DNA of 64,000 bases from Polytrichum commune (taxonomy: Eukaryota > Streptophyta > Polytrichopsida > Polytrichales > Polytrichaceae): assembly GCA_950295325.1 (NCBI GenBank), contig OX485806.1:8124001-8188000 (forward strand). Direction: 5' to 3'. This document shows, piece after piece, positions 23,786 to 35,514 of this stretch. The notes under the pieces were generated by a model, which searched no databases, had not been told where the DNA came from, and saw nothing but the letters and a program-made list of their open reading frames with translations. How positions within the stretch are numbered: position 1 is the first letter of the stretch; each line of letters opens with the position of its first letter. The position numbers and the translations under genes were made by a program.

Positions 23786-23994
23786 AAAAAACCTACACGT
23801 GGGTAACAAATTTGTAATAAGATGATTATATAAAGGTAAGAGAAGCTAAACATCTATCTATCTATCTCATGCAAGTTACAAACATTTTACATTGGAGACG
23901 GGAGATGTTGGAGGTCATGCAAGTGGTTCAGGTGCCACACGAAGCTCGATTTGCCAGACTTTCCATCAATCGGTAACTAAAGTCTAAAGATGTG

Positions 23995-24120
23995 TGGCCC
24001 TATTTGGGCATTTCCAACTCCATAAACGATTCCAACATTTAGATTGGATTGGGAATCGTCTCATCCAATATGTAATTTTCTAATCATCAAAATCTTTATT
24101 TTAAGATTCGGTTATGTAGT
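23995..24120 (+). repeat. R4 repeat, partial copy
   Basis: Relative of 57605-57800, 57965-58135 and 59030-59215. Shared pattern: GGCCCTATT.., AACTTC/CAACTCC, GATTGGATTGGGAA, then CGT/TGTCTCATCC. See the R4 entries there. Confidence 0.4.
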
Positions 24121-24329
24121 CAAGATGTGTGAGTTACAAGATGTCAATGCGAAGATCATCTTTCTGTTTACATGATCACTTAGACCCTCTCAATGAAGCC
24201 TAAGATAGTGTGTAAATTCTGAGCACACAATCCAGTACGTCTCATCCTAACACATGCCATTCCGGTGTGGCTTCAAAAAAAAAACCCTTACAAGCCTTAC
24301 CATGTAACGCATGTGAGTGTTATTTGGTT

Positions 24330-24650
24330 CACTTTTCATGTTCTCCAATTTCATCCAATTAGATTCACACAACAAAACTCGTGTTGCATTAACAGATCTA
24401 CTTTGAAACATCTACAAAAGCCGGAATGAAAATCGGGCCTCCGCTGATGTAGTTACGATTACTAGATGTGCATGTTTGTTGATTTCTTAACTAAATGCAT
24501 AGGTCCTCCCAATTGTGTTCACTATTGAGTTGCAGAGGAGTTATTAATATTTGAAGATGTATTCCAACCTCTTTAAACTTGTGTGTTTATACGATGTTTG
24601 CCCTTTGATCCTCATTGAACCACGTACCAATCAAATCCAGGGGTTCAATT
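24330..24650 (+). repeat. dispersed repeat R3, copy 2
   Basis: Aligns through its length with 15609-15958 and with the complement of 36587-36905 (CATGTTCTCCAA, ATTAGAT..ACACAA, TGTTGCATT, AAATCGGGCCTCC, CAATTGTGTTCACT, GATGTATTCCAACCTCTTT, GATGTTTGCCCTTTGATCCTC). Confidence 0.65.
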
Positions 24651-24686
24651 TAGTGTTCAGGGAGGATTTTGAGCGAAACCGGTTGA

Positions 24687-24905
24687 GATCCTAGTGTTTC
24701 CAAGTCCAACCGGTTACATGTTGACATCTTTTGGTTTTCTTTTGGTTTTCCTTCATTGATTTGAAACATATTCCATAAATTCCTCTAAAACAATCGATAA
24801 TTTTCCTGAAATCTTGAACCTCAACCGGTTATTTCTCAAACTCGACTGGTTCATATGTAACTAACGGCCAATTCTCCATGTTCATTGGTTCAATTAAAGA
24901 AACGA
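24687..24905 (+). repeat. dispersed repeat R5, copy A (empty site for the hAT-like MITE)
   Basis: GATCCTAGTGTTTCCAAGTC, GTTGACATCTTTTGGTTTT and later GGTTATTTCTCA..CTCGACTGGTTCAT and GGCCAATTCTCC match the two halves of 56568-57180. At 24790-24800 copy A reads ACAATCGATAATTTT. The other copy carries a 410-bp insertion there, bounded by two GATTGATA words. Confidence 0.7.
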
Positions 24906-25412
24906 GCACGTAAGACCCGTCCACCTTACCACTAAAAAAAAATAGGTGTCCAATTAAGAAGAGTGGCAGTGACCCTGTACAAGGCCCGCATATTTATAGG
25001 TCTCAATTATTCTAGCCAACTTATAAGTTAAGAGTAGTATAATGATTGTCAAAGGGTGAGCACATGTAAGTTATTCTAGGGTTGTGGGATCTTTGGTTGG
25101 ACATCTTTTGGCCACGTCCGGTTTCTAGGAAGTCGGAGCTTTGGAGCCCATTTCTCTTAATTTCTTTGCAATCCGGCGACTGTAACCACTAGGTTTGGAT
25201 AAAAGAGAGTGTCGACCATTCTCTCACAGTATTCTCTCTCAAAAGGGCAAAAGTTCTTCATGTTCTCAAAATATACTCTCATCGGTAAGTATAATCAACT
25301 CCACGCCCAATTTAATGTTCAACGCAAAACATATTAAAACTCTATCGTTGTTGTACTTGTCCAACATATCCTTATTATGTCGTGGCAAATCATGAAGCCC
25401 AATTACAAGCAT

Positions 25413-25424
25413 CCCCCCCCCCCC
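25413..25424. repeat. poly-C tract (12 C) followed by CCA repeats
   Basis: One of nine long G/C homopolymers in the window. Confidence 0.9.
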
Positions 25425-25544
25425 ACCACCACCACACATCCTATGCGATTTGAAGCGAATTTGAAGGACCGTGAGAATAATTGCAAATAACATTCGCAAG
25501 AGTGCACTATTCATGTCCACTTCTAGTTTCCGTGTCACCTCTCA

Positions 25545-25700
25545 ACACATTGTAGCGCTATAGTGTTCAACTAATCGTCACCGTCGGATCTTCTGTTGAA
25601 CCTTGGAGGTTCTTGATGTGAGTGCTACATTTTTTAGATTCAAAATGAGAATTCATAATGTCGGTAATATTATCTGATTGATATATGCAATATTCTCATG
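25545..25700 (+). repeat. dispersed repeat R6, copy A
   Basis: Relative of 32353-32510. Shared order: TGTAG.G.TAT.GTGTTCAAC, then GGATC.TC..TTGAAC, TGAGTG(C/T)T.(C/T)ATTTT, and AAAA..GA.AATTCA/AACTCACA. Class unknown. Confidence 0.45.
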
Positions 25701-27235
25701 TAGACCTAATTGATCGATATTATGGAATAGAGTTTCAAAAAAAAAACCACGAAAACAATCCTACGCATATGGAACATGTTTATCTTGTTGACCAACATTA
25801 TGTCCATTAACCCTTAAGTGCTCCCAGTTGACTTGAGAGTCATCACTTGACGGCAAAACGCTCGAGATTAACACTTCGTGTCATCCACTAGGGGCCCCAC
25901 CTGGCATGGATATAATTATCACATGTTTATGTATTGGATAGGTGTCGGTCTTGTTAGATTTCAATTTGATTTGGAGGCAAACAATGCTCCCAAATGCATT
26001 TGGCACTTGTAGAAGGTCACTGAAACTTGATAAGGAGAGTATTTTTTGGCCCGTGGGTATTTTCCATTGTAGATACCGACTACGTACATTCAGTAACTTG
26101 GTCAGCACCCCAAGCCAAACATGCTCTAAAGACAAGTGAAAAGGGTGTACATGTTGCACAAGAATTTTGAGCACATTTGTGATAAATAAATATAGCTCCT
26201 TATGAGAATATACAACAAGAATATGCTGACAATTAGTTGCATATGCCATCCATTAGTATTATATGCAAATTCCTTCAAAGAGACACCAGAAACAAAAAGG
26301 TTGGAAACAATCTAGGTTTCACTCGAACTTTTTATGCTAGAACCTACTCACATACAATAAAACAGGGTATGACCACGAGACTCATCATTGTAAATCTTGG
26401 CAATGCTAGTTCGGTCTAACAAGCCATACACATGATTTATTATGACCATGCTCAAATGAGGGTTACTTTATGCATAAGCTCCTTACCTTTATTCCAAGTC
26501 ACTTGAGTTAGACCCATACACCTCAAGGATAACTCTATTGAAACAAAAACTTGCAAATAAAGCAAAACTAGCTTCATTTGCATTCCCATCCACCCTTCAA
26601 AATTTTCTCATGTGGACAAGAAACAAAAAAACCTTCCGAGCTTTGGAGGTTTGATTGGTTCGGAAAGTGCACCTCGTATATATCCGCACTAACTCCCTTC
26701 TCCAAATATGTGGATAATTTCAAACATATCGAGGTCACATTACACTAAACGTCTAGGTGTGGTATTAATTTTTGTGTAAGATTACAAGCTTTCAAAGTCT
26801 TAAAAACTTAAGCTATAAATAATTCAAGATGTTGTTACTTGATGGAGGGATACACTCATATGCAACTATTCCCCACGGCCAACCTCAAGCACTTGCAGGC
26901 ACTCGTAACAAACTTTTGTCATTGCAATAAGGTGAATGTGTCTTAAATGGTTACTTTTGGTTGTTTGGCATGATTCTGACCTTCGATTTCAAAGTTAGGA
27001 ATTTTTCTTGGATCCGCAAATGTGACATGGAATCCTAACAACAATGTATAGAAAATTCCCGTTTGTAATATTCTTGCTATGATTTTTCAAAGTTAAAAGT
27101 GTTGGGGCCATAAAATAACCATGTAGTCTACTTCCCACCCCAACCCCCCTATATAAAGTTGTGATCGCTCTTTCTTCTTGGCAACTTGTGGTTGGAGTAA
27201 AAGTCCTCTTCTATAGCTAGGTGCCAAGAATGGAG
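25701..27235. other. intergenic, no gene seen
   Basis: Overlapping opposite frames at 25881-26249 and 25942-26139 have no motif. Nothing else identified. Confidence 0.5.
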
Positions 27236-27237
27236 GG

Positions 27238-27515
27238 GTTTGGGGTAGAGCTCATGCCATCTGGGTGGGCCCTAGCCAAAAGGAGAGGGGGGGGGGTCTC
27301 AAGGTTGGGGCCCGGGGTCCGGCACCCTTGGACAACCCCACCAAATTTTTAATTTTTTTAATCTCAACCGCCCACCCTGCCTGATTTCACAAAAAAAGAA
27401 GAAGAAAAGGTTCTTGCTTTCTTGAAGGCCACTTGTCCACAAATCCCATATTGAGTGCACTTCACCTTGAAGGCCCAATTTCAATAGGTATGTTCACTTC
27501 CCCTTAGTAAATAAG
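27238..27515. repeat. dispersed repeat R7, copy A
   Basis: TTCTTGAAGGCC(A/G)CTTG is followed by ACAAATCCCATATTGAGTGC and ACTTCACCTT.AAGGCCCAA, then ATGTTCACTTCC. These are shared with 60735-60855 at about 90% identity by eye. Upstream, both copies carry CAACCC..AAATTTTTAA then CCGCCC. A 10-G tract is at 27287-27296. It lies just beyond the 3' side of the minus-strand LINE. Possibly SINE-like or the tail of a LINE, not resolved. Confidence 0.6.
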
Positions 27516-27804
27516 CAATTGACTAGTATTTCATTCCCGAAGTGAAATTGAAAGCATGTAAATGAATGTCAATAAAGCATGTAGTGAACTTGGAAGTAAG
27601 CAGTATTACAAAGTCCTCATTAGCATTGAGATTATAATGTATGTACTTTTGTCATTCTAAAATGAAACTTATATTTAGTTTATAATTAATATACTGGACT
27701 TTTAGGTAGGTGGTAAATGCAAGGGGTTGTAGTTTTGATTTGTTGGGGCCTCATGTGACTACGCATTTGTTGATTCCTAGTTGCATGTGTGTCCGGTTGG
27801 AGTA

Positions 27805-28787
27805 TCATCTTAAGTTGTTGAGTTGGGGTTGTATGTGTTTTATGTTGTCGGTGAGGAAGGTTGGGTCATTGGCATAGGGCGTGGTTGTGATATTATTTGG
27901 TGAGGTGCTAAAGTGATATCTTGGTTGATCTTTCTCTAACCATCTAAGTAGCAATTCTAAGAGGATAATGAATAAATATGGGCTCAAGGTGTCTCCTTTG
28001 ATGATTTCACAATTGATTTGAATGGGTGTTGTTGTTGTGAAGTGTGCACCTCGGAAGGAGGTGGTTGATTATGTGTAGATTGTACTGACTAGTTTGATGG
28101 CCTTTGGTGTATACGAGGTCTTCCATCATGGCTAGTAATCCAAGGTGGTCTATGGAGCCAAATACAATTTGAAACGTTATGTAAGTTAGGTAGATGTCTT
28201 TGTTTGTGAATTTGGTGTTGTCTAAGGCATCGGTGATTGCTTGAATTTGTCTAAGTCATATTTCTCATGGGTCTACAGTCGTCTTAGCTGCGGTGAAGGA
28301 TATCATGTTGGTTACTGAATGTGGTGAGGATGGAGGTGAGTGTGCTCGTAAAGAATTTGTAGATGGTGCAGACAAGGGCTATGAATATGTAGTTTGTGAC
28401 CATTATGGAATTGTCATTTTTATGGAGGAGTATGGTAATGCTATGTTTCCATTCGCTCTGTATTGCATTCTGGTGGTAGGATAGTAGGAAGAATAGATAC
28501 ATCATGTCGTGGAAGTTGCCTAGTAGGGCTTTTGAGATATCGTTGGGGATACTATCTGATTCGAGGGATTTGCACTTGATTAGATTTGGGAGGCATGTGT
28601 CATATGTAATCCTAGCGAATGATACGGCTAGTGGAGGGAGTGCGGAGAATCTTTTTCTTAATACGAAATTTTCTTTCGTTTGCCATGAGTATTGGCGGAT
28701 AGCACACATGCATCCTGATGAGTGGAATCTTGGGTTTGAGCATAGAGGGGTTTGTCTTTGGAATGATTCTTTTTGTGTGGAGTACAT
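27805..28787 (-). pseudogene. LINE reverse transcriptase remnant
   Basis: The upstream part (28787-28284) ends with SEWKHSITILLHKNDNSIM and then FIALVCTIYKFFTSTLTSIL, the finger/palm start of LINE RTs ('W..S.I.LLHKKGD....YRPIAL..TIYKL...L'). The downstream part (27987-27805) has MSPYLFIILLELLLRWLEKD and the catalytic box as TPYANDPTFLTD. The canonical box is Y/F-A-D-D, and here it reads Y-A-N-D (27876-27865), a change in an essential aspartate. The two parts lie in different frames with stops between them, so the enzyme is dead. Confidence 0.7.
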
Positions 28788-29499
28788 GACATGTGCAATG
28801 GCGTCCGGATATGTGGGTAGGCTTCCATAATTATCTATGAGACAATCAAGTGATGTGGAGTTTTGATGATTGAAAATTCTTTTGTGAATCGCTTTGGTTT
28901 TATTTATTTAGTAGAGCTCTATATTTTTGTATTTCTCTTTTGTAGTTTTGGGAGGTTTGTGCAGTGGTTATGTTTTGGGCTTCTGCCTTGGCACTTTTTG
29001 CTATGTTAGTCATGTTGTCCAACATATTTTGTATTTCTAGTGGGCTATAAGTGGTGGGTGGTGGGGGTAATGTTGTGAGAGTTTTTCATTTCTTGAATTT
29101 TTGGTTGAAGGTGCCAGTTAGGGGATATTGTGAATGTGGTGTTTTCTTTTTTTAATGAGGTGCTATGTGTTGATTTATTTTTTCGATTGTATCTATAGTT
29201 TAACGGGGCAAGAAGCCCCCTTGACGTTTTGTTTGTGGGGTGAGGGAGAGGGGTGGAGGTGCGATACATGTTTGTTTGGCACATTCACTTATTGAGCTTA
29301 TGATGGTTTGTATTTTTTTTTTTTGGGTGCTTCTGTCCATTTTTCAGAGGTGAGGAGGGTGACTTCTTGTTGTAGTTTGGTAAGTTGTTGGATATTGATG
29401 TTCTTTAGTTCATTGAATTTAATAGGGAAAACTTGGATATTAGTTTCCAGTAGGGGTATATGGACTGGGGGGTTGTGTTTGTTGGTGGTGTAGGAAGTT

Positions 29500-30100
29500 T
29501 GGGGACTGTGAATTGGGGTGAAGGGTTACTGGGAAATGGTCCGAATTGAGGTGTAATTACGTGTTCATATAACATATTTGGTACATTGAGTCGGAGTTGG
29601 GGGTATAAAATTTGTCTATGAGGCTAGTGTGGTTAGAGTTGGGTCCACATTGTCTTGAAAATGTTGATGTGTTGCGGATTGGTGTGAGTTGGATGTTGGA
29701 TGTAAACTTTGCCATTCTATGTCCTCATTGGTTGGCTAAGTTAAGGAGTTCAATGAGGAATATGTCTCGATTAAAGTCCCCTATGAGGACCTGGGAATGA
29801 TATTGAGTGGGTAGTTAGGATTTGTTTAATTGTTTGTTTGATATCATGGATTATATGTATGTCTTCTTCATGTGTTGGCATATATAAGTGGATTTGTACT
29901 ATGGGGAAACAATGTTTATTGGCTACTATAATAATTTATAGGTAATGGAAGAGTTTGATAAGAGTTGTTAGTTTGGTGATGTTATTGGAGAAGGCGATTG
30001 ATTAGTGTTTAATCCTCCTCTTGTTGGGGGCATATTGTATGTAAGGCCGCCTAATACATGTGAGTGCATCCAATGTGTTGTTGTATATGATCTTATATGA
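29500..30100 (-). pseudogene. LINE APE-type endonuclease remnant
   Basis: On the minus strand, VLIGDFNRDIFLIELLNLAN (GDFN at 29781-29770) and, 74 codons later, LNSDHFPVTLHP (SDH at 29544-29536) are the two C-terminal signature motifs of apurinic-endonuclease-like nickases. Between them are one TGA and one TAA. Upstream EDIHIIHDIKQTIKQIL fits the helix before the GDFN strand. Confidence 0.65.
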
Positions 30101-31559
30101 TCAAAATTACATATTTATATATCTTGTGGGTTTATCTTTGATTTTTTTTTGTTTCCTATATGAATAGCAGTAAAGATGGGATACCATTTATGGTGGTGAG
30201 TTGGTGGATATCTTGAAAGCTTGTGCTCATCAGCCCACAATTTCGTGTGAGGCATGAAATGGGGTCTAGGTATATGTATGTATGTTGGTTTGGTGTTGAT
30301 ATTATTGTTGAGCTCGGGGTTTGGTGTAATTTATGTGAGAAACCAAGTATGGGCTTTAGAATTTTGAAGGATTCTTTTATGAGTTCTATAGGATAGGCCG
30401 GAAATAGTTGTTGGAGTGATGGTTGTGAGGGGGTGGTGTTGTGTGAGATTTTGAAATTGATGTGGTCATATATTTCTTGTGCAAGTTGTGCTTGTATGTG
30501 GGCGGTGGTGAGCCATTGGGAGATGGGAGAAATAGCAATTGGGGGGGGGGGGGGGTGGGGGGGTTAAATAGGGGTAGAAAATGTGTAAACTTCTTAGTAT
30601 AGTGAGACTACATGTAGGGAATCTATTTTGTGAGTGTGGTGTTGCATTGTGTTGGTATGAGACTTATGAAGACTATTGGGGTGTATATGATGTGTGGGAT
30701 GTGTTATGTTCAAAGGAGTAGGGCATGTTTGATTAGGTGAGGGAGCTTTTGGTTGAAGTTGGTGTTGAGTGTGGGAGGTTGTACAAAGGAAATGAATGTG
30801 CTAAATAGTGTGGCATATTTAGGTTTTAGTGTCGTGGAGTTTTCTTGGTAGTATTGAGAGTGTTTTTGTTGGAATATTTTTGGTATTTATAAAAGGATGT
30901 AGTATGTAGGTCTTGGGTTTGGGGAGATATTTCTGGTGAGTAGAATGAAGGTAGAGGGGTTCCACATGTAATAATGAATAGTTTTACACTTGGGTCTTTT
31001 AAGGTGTGTGTATGAAATATGGAGGAGGGTTCCTATGTAGTTTGTGGTTACTATGAGAGGTTTTGTTGTTGTATGTGTGTGTGTGTGGGAGGGGGGGGGG
31101 GGGAGGGGTGTAAATGAGTATGTTGAGCCTACTTCGTATGTATATAGAGTTTGCCTTTGGATGGTGTGCCAGTGGATATGAAATTGTGGGGATGATCTTG
31201 ATAATAGGTGGTTCCATGGTGTATGTTTCCCATTGGACGGTGTTGAGGATTTTTGTGGTTGTTGGATGTTTGTGAGGTGTGAATTTTTATTATTAGTATG
31301 GAGGCGTGTAGTATTCATTTGAGATAGATATGTTTGTGGATGACTTTATTGGGTTTGGGATGGATGTTCGGTGCATATGCTTTTTTTATTGATATGTTAA
31401 TGTGGTTTTGTGTAGGCGTGGATAACTGCGTTTTTTGGTAACATACATTTTAGGAAGATGATAAGAATCCATGGAAGAAGTTTGAGTTGTTTATAGATAT
31501 AGATATAGATAGTACACAAAACAAGTAGAATGAGCCATTGATGTGAGCCTATGAGGGAG

Positions 31560-32024
31560 CTATTCATGGTATATGTTGTAGCCTTGGTGATTATTGTTGA
31601 TTGGTGGTGGGTTGTGAAAGCCTGGAGGGGCTTGGAGTTGAGGTAGTGTTCGTCCATTATGCATTGGCGGGTGGGTGGTTGAATGGTTGTGGGCTAGAAA
31701 GCTTGGGAGGGTGGTGGCCAAAGATTGTGCTATAGCTAGTAGGCGTTGGTTTGAGAGTTGGAACTCCATAGTCATTGCTCCCATAGCCATGGAGATGCTT
31801 GCAGTTTGAACTTTGAGCGTGACAGTTGCTAGCTCCATGCATTTGTCCGTGTTGAGGTTGATTGTAAACACCATCATGGCAAATTTTCCATCAAACTTTT
31901 CCTCCCAAGCTTGCATTGTGTGGTTGAAGCTTTTCTCAGTGATTGGTGGGTTGGTGATTGCATTGTTTGAATTGTTTAAATTTTTTGTGCAATCGCCTCT
32001 CAAGTTGGAGCTTGGGCTAAGCAA
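31560..32024 (-). pseudogene. probable LINE ORF1 fragment
   Basis: A 154-codon minus-strand frame. It has a Thr/Met-rich helical centre (WEEKFDGKFAMMVFTINLNT, then ELATVTLKVQTASISMAMGA) and a Pro/His/Asn-rich tail. It lies upstream of the endonuclease on the same strand, where ORF1 belongs. No zinc knuckle is visible. The assignment is by position. Confidence 0.4.
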
Positions 32025-32030
32025 ATGACA

Positions 32031-33500
32031 GTGTGATTTGGTTCCAAACTATCAATGCTTCTGTGGTAAGGTATGAGTTGGGGGCTTGGCCTAACCACTA
32101 CAATCTTTAGTGTCAAGACAATACTACAAAATATACATCTCTCAAAGGTGGATATGGGTTTCTAGAAATCTTGAGAGGCAATAACAACCAACATGAGGTC
32201 CATGCAAATTTGGAAGAATTGCCACAAAGGTTTGGTTTTGAGCAACCACATGAATGTGGAGAAGTAACCTAGCATGGGCTTAAAGCATAGCACATACTCA
32301 ACATTTAGAAGAGACCATTGTTCGTTTCCATTTGTGATTCTAGTGAAACCTCTATGAACAATGTAGTGTTATTGTGTTCAACCAATGGTCATTATTGGAT
32401 CCTCCATTGAACCCCAAAGACTCTCTACATGAGTGTTGTATTTTGATTTTCAACCTCAAAACTCACATTATTGTCTAAAATATTCTCCAATTGATATTCA
32501 AAGATCCAAGAAAATATTCCATGCCACAAAGAGTAGACATACTTGCTTGATTAATGTTATGGAGAGCTCAAATGGTATTCTTGATGTAAAAACACATGAG
32601 ACTAAAAATTTATACAAGCTTGTGAGACTTGTGTCATTGTCCTACATCAATGATAAATCTACAACATAATCACAAGAATTGATTTACATTGTTCTTTCAC
32701 CAATGTCATATGATTGCCTAGGACTCATACGCTTGTAATGATGGAAGAAACCTCCATTTCACATTTCAATAGATGGTCTGATTTGCATAATGAACGCAGA
32801 GGGTTGGATGTATATCCAAGTTTGGATCAAATTTGGCTATGTTCACTTAAGGTGATGGAGAATTTTTGTTCAACAAGTCTATGAGACAATGGCTGGGTCC
32901 TCTCTTCAGTGCAGGTAGAATTCAACATTTCTGGAAACCTGAGCGTGAGTTCATAGGAATTTTGGCATCCTAGTCTTTTTGCCTTTTTACTTCTTTCCTC
33001 TATGAACTTGATGGGTTGTCATTGATTACGTCCATGAGGTGCTGCTACATAGTTTGAGATATCAACAAGTTATGCTTCACACCATGTGGCATCTCATGAT
33101 GTGAGAAAGACCATCTTCCATGGTGTCATGGAGACTCTGTAATTTGAAGTTATATTACAAAAACCATTTGAACAATGTAACCAATACTGTAATATCATAT
33201 GCAGAAGGAAAACAGGGACACTTTTTAAATAGAATATTTCCAAACTCTGGAGAAAGGTGCAAATTCTATGAGCATATGAGTCTTCGGCAACCATCATGCG
33301 ATACTGAAAGAAATATGAAACTTAGCATTCTGTAGATTTGCAAAATTTCTACTGATGAGGGATATTTTTTCGATAACACAAGTCAATTACCCACAATTCC
33401 TATGTTTGTAGTGAAATAAGTACCTGAACGTATTGGATGATTGTTTATATTTTACTTTTGAGGAAGCCTTACCACAATGGTCATTATAGGATATGTGATT
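32031..33500. other. intergenic with one R6 repeat
   Basis: R6 copy B occupies about 32353-32510 (see 25545-25700). The rest shows short frames only. Confidence 0.45.
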
Positions 33501-33514
33501 CTTTATTAGCACTA

Positions 33515-33606
33515 GTTCTCTTCCACTAGATGGTTTTATGATTTAGTAGAATAGTAGAATTCCAATCCGGTATTATAGATTTTAAACAAGTCTAGTGGAA
33601 GAGAAC
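33515..33606. mobile_element. 92-bp fold-back element
   Basis: It starts GTTCTCTTCCACTAGA and ends with its exact 16-bp inverse. CACTA (33510-33514) and CACTG (33607-33611) flank it as a near-perfect 5-bp target duplication. Non-coding. Confidence 0.65.
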
Positions 33607-33839
33607 CACTGCAGCCACAATTCCCATAGTGGATTAAAGAGAAAACCTCTACAATTGCAATGCAAGATAGTTTGTTCAGGCGTTGCCTTCATTACCAAGA
33701 TTAGGTGTACATGTAGGGTCTAGTTTCTTTCTCAAAAGAGCATGCAACCCATATTCCAACACATGATAAGATATGGTTGTATAGCTACACTTGATTGGAC
33801 ATGGACTGCTTATACATCTTGCGAAGATATGGGTGCATA

Positions 33840-34186
33840 CCAATGTTGGACCAATAGATTCGTGAATGCATGGCATCAATAATCAAAATCAATAATGGTA
33901 TCATACCCATAGATATCGCAATGATAATTCCAATCAAATCGATATTGGTGGGTATCTCAAAATGGGAGAATCTTCGTATACCCGAGTTATTATTTGGGTC
34001 ATGACCATTCTAAGCCATATTGATACTAGGGCAATTTTGCTTAGGTATGAAGGTTCTTGCATAGAATATAGATTCAAACGACATCAAAAGCAAGAGTATC
34101 CTCAAATATCCATGCCCTATTAGTATAAAAAAAAATGAAATCCTCATTAAAGAGACCTAAAAATGACGATACCAGTCCAACACTGG
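33840..34186. repeat. dispersed MITE-like repeat R2, copy B
   Basis: Begins CCAATGTTGGACCAATAG and ends ATACCAGTCCAACACTGG, so the termini are inverted copies (CCARTGTTGGACYRRTA). The interior aligns with 13218-13582 (TTATTATTTGGGTCATGACC, GCCATATTGATACTAGGGCA, GTATGAAGGTTCTTG). Confidence 0.6.
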
Positions 34187-34439
34187 TGTACCTACACTTG
34201 CAAACTTGCAACAATGAGTTTTGCAAGAGACACATTTAGTCCATCCTCAATCCATTTGGGAAGGTGTTGCATTCTGTGCTCAAATTACCATGTCATTGAT
34301 ATATATATCGTGTTTGTATCTTGCCCAGATCATCAAAACAATATGGTGGCCACACTGCAGAAGCATTCAGTTGTTCCATGAATTTCTACTTGTCATCAAA
34401 CTTGATTTGAGATCTCATTCAAACTTTAACTTCTAACTA
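34187..34439. other. intergenic, no feature
   Basis: Short frames only. Confidence 0.4.
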
Positions 34440-35470
34440 TCAGACCCTCACATCTGATTTGGGGGAGATTTGGACCTTCACATCTGAAGCACAAAGTGCA
34501 ATATGCACATGTACAAAATTGCAAATGATATGCATTTCGCCTGTAATCGCAAATGCTCATGATCAAATCATGTCCTCAACTACAGATGTGCTTCCAAAAG
34601 GTTTGCTGGAACACGTGGGCTCTGTACAAAATTAATGTGCAGAGATATATACTTGGAACAATCTGCTACCAAACCTTTTCTAGTGCTGTCTAAAGATCTC
34701 CCCTTGCAGACTTTGCTAAAATAGACCTACAACATCCATTACATAAACAATTTAAGCTTCACATGTGGTGATGAAGGAATGTGTTTATTGAATCATCACA
34801 CATGAAGTGCGAAACAAAGAGTAAATTGCAGATGGTATGCTTTTGCCTGCAAATGGAAATTTTCATCTACATACATGCTTCTAAAAGATCTAATGAATCA
34901 CATGCACTTTAAACAAAATTAATGTACAGAGAAATACTCAGTGCAAAACTATTTGCTAACCCAACCTATACGAGTGCTATCCTTAATAGCTCCACATGCA
35001 GACTGTACTAGAACAGTGAGAAATGCACATTTATAAATTGCAAGAATGTTTTTCACCTGCGAATGGAGGCTATTTATGTGGTTCCAAAAGACCTGATGAA
35101 GCACCTGACTTTTGAACAAAATCAATGTGTAGAAAAATGCTCAGAACTATCTTAATTTTGCTGCTATTTTACATTCATCTGCAGGCAATGCTATAATAAT
35201 AGACCTTACCAGTGAAGTTGACGAAAGAAATGCAGATGTATAAATCGCAAATATGATTTTCATGACATTCATGATCAAATCATCACCTTGACTGGAGGTG
35301 TGCTTTAAATAGGCATGCCGAAACACTCAAGTTTTGAACAATGCAACAGAGATGTACTCAAAACTATTTACTACCCTCAAATCTTTTCTACTGCTGTTCT
35401 AAATTCAAATGCAGACCATGCTACAATAGACCTAAGTTACCATGCCGTACCCATGAGCTGACGAGAGTCA
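34440..35470 (-). repeat. degenerate tandem repeat 3' of the GH17 gene, about four units
   Basis: Each unit of about 200-300 bp runs in the same order: AAATGCA.AT.TA.AAATTGCAA, TT.CCTGC.AATGG or ATGATCAAATCAT, TGTGCTTC.AAA, CACNTG..TTTGAACAAAATTAATGT, AGAGAAAT.CTC, AAACTAT.TGCTA, TTCTA.TGCTGT, and TGCAGAC..TGCTA.AATAGACCT. Units begin near 34489, 34800, 35018 and 35217. A final partial word (AAATGCACAGACGTAA) reaches 35485, only 30 bp from the GH17 stop. The transcript's 3' end may therefore fall inside the array. Confidence 0.7.
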
Positions 35471-35514
35471 AATGCACAGACGTAAGGCAATAAACTCACA
35501 GTAGAATATCTCCA

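Larger units (their letters stand above)
27700..32030 (-). mobile_element. degenerate non-LTR retrotransposon (LINE)
   Basis: Reading the minus strand from 32024 downward, the order is an ORF1-like region (32024-31560), a long low-complexity and broken stretch, an APE-type endonuclease (about 30100-29500), the linker, and a reverse transcriptase (28790-27805). Domain order and orientation are right for a LINE. Frames change repeatedly and stops are common. The element contains two very long G tracts (30541-30555 and 31091-31103) and a GT repeat. I find no clear A-rich tail or target duplication, so both termini are approximate. Confidence 0.7.

Noticed and set aside
34440-35470. CRISPR-like array
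   Set aside because: Units of 200-300 bp with no short identical repeats or unique spacers, in a plant nuclear context.
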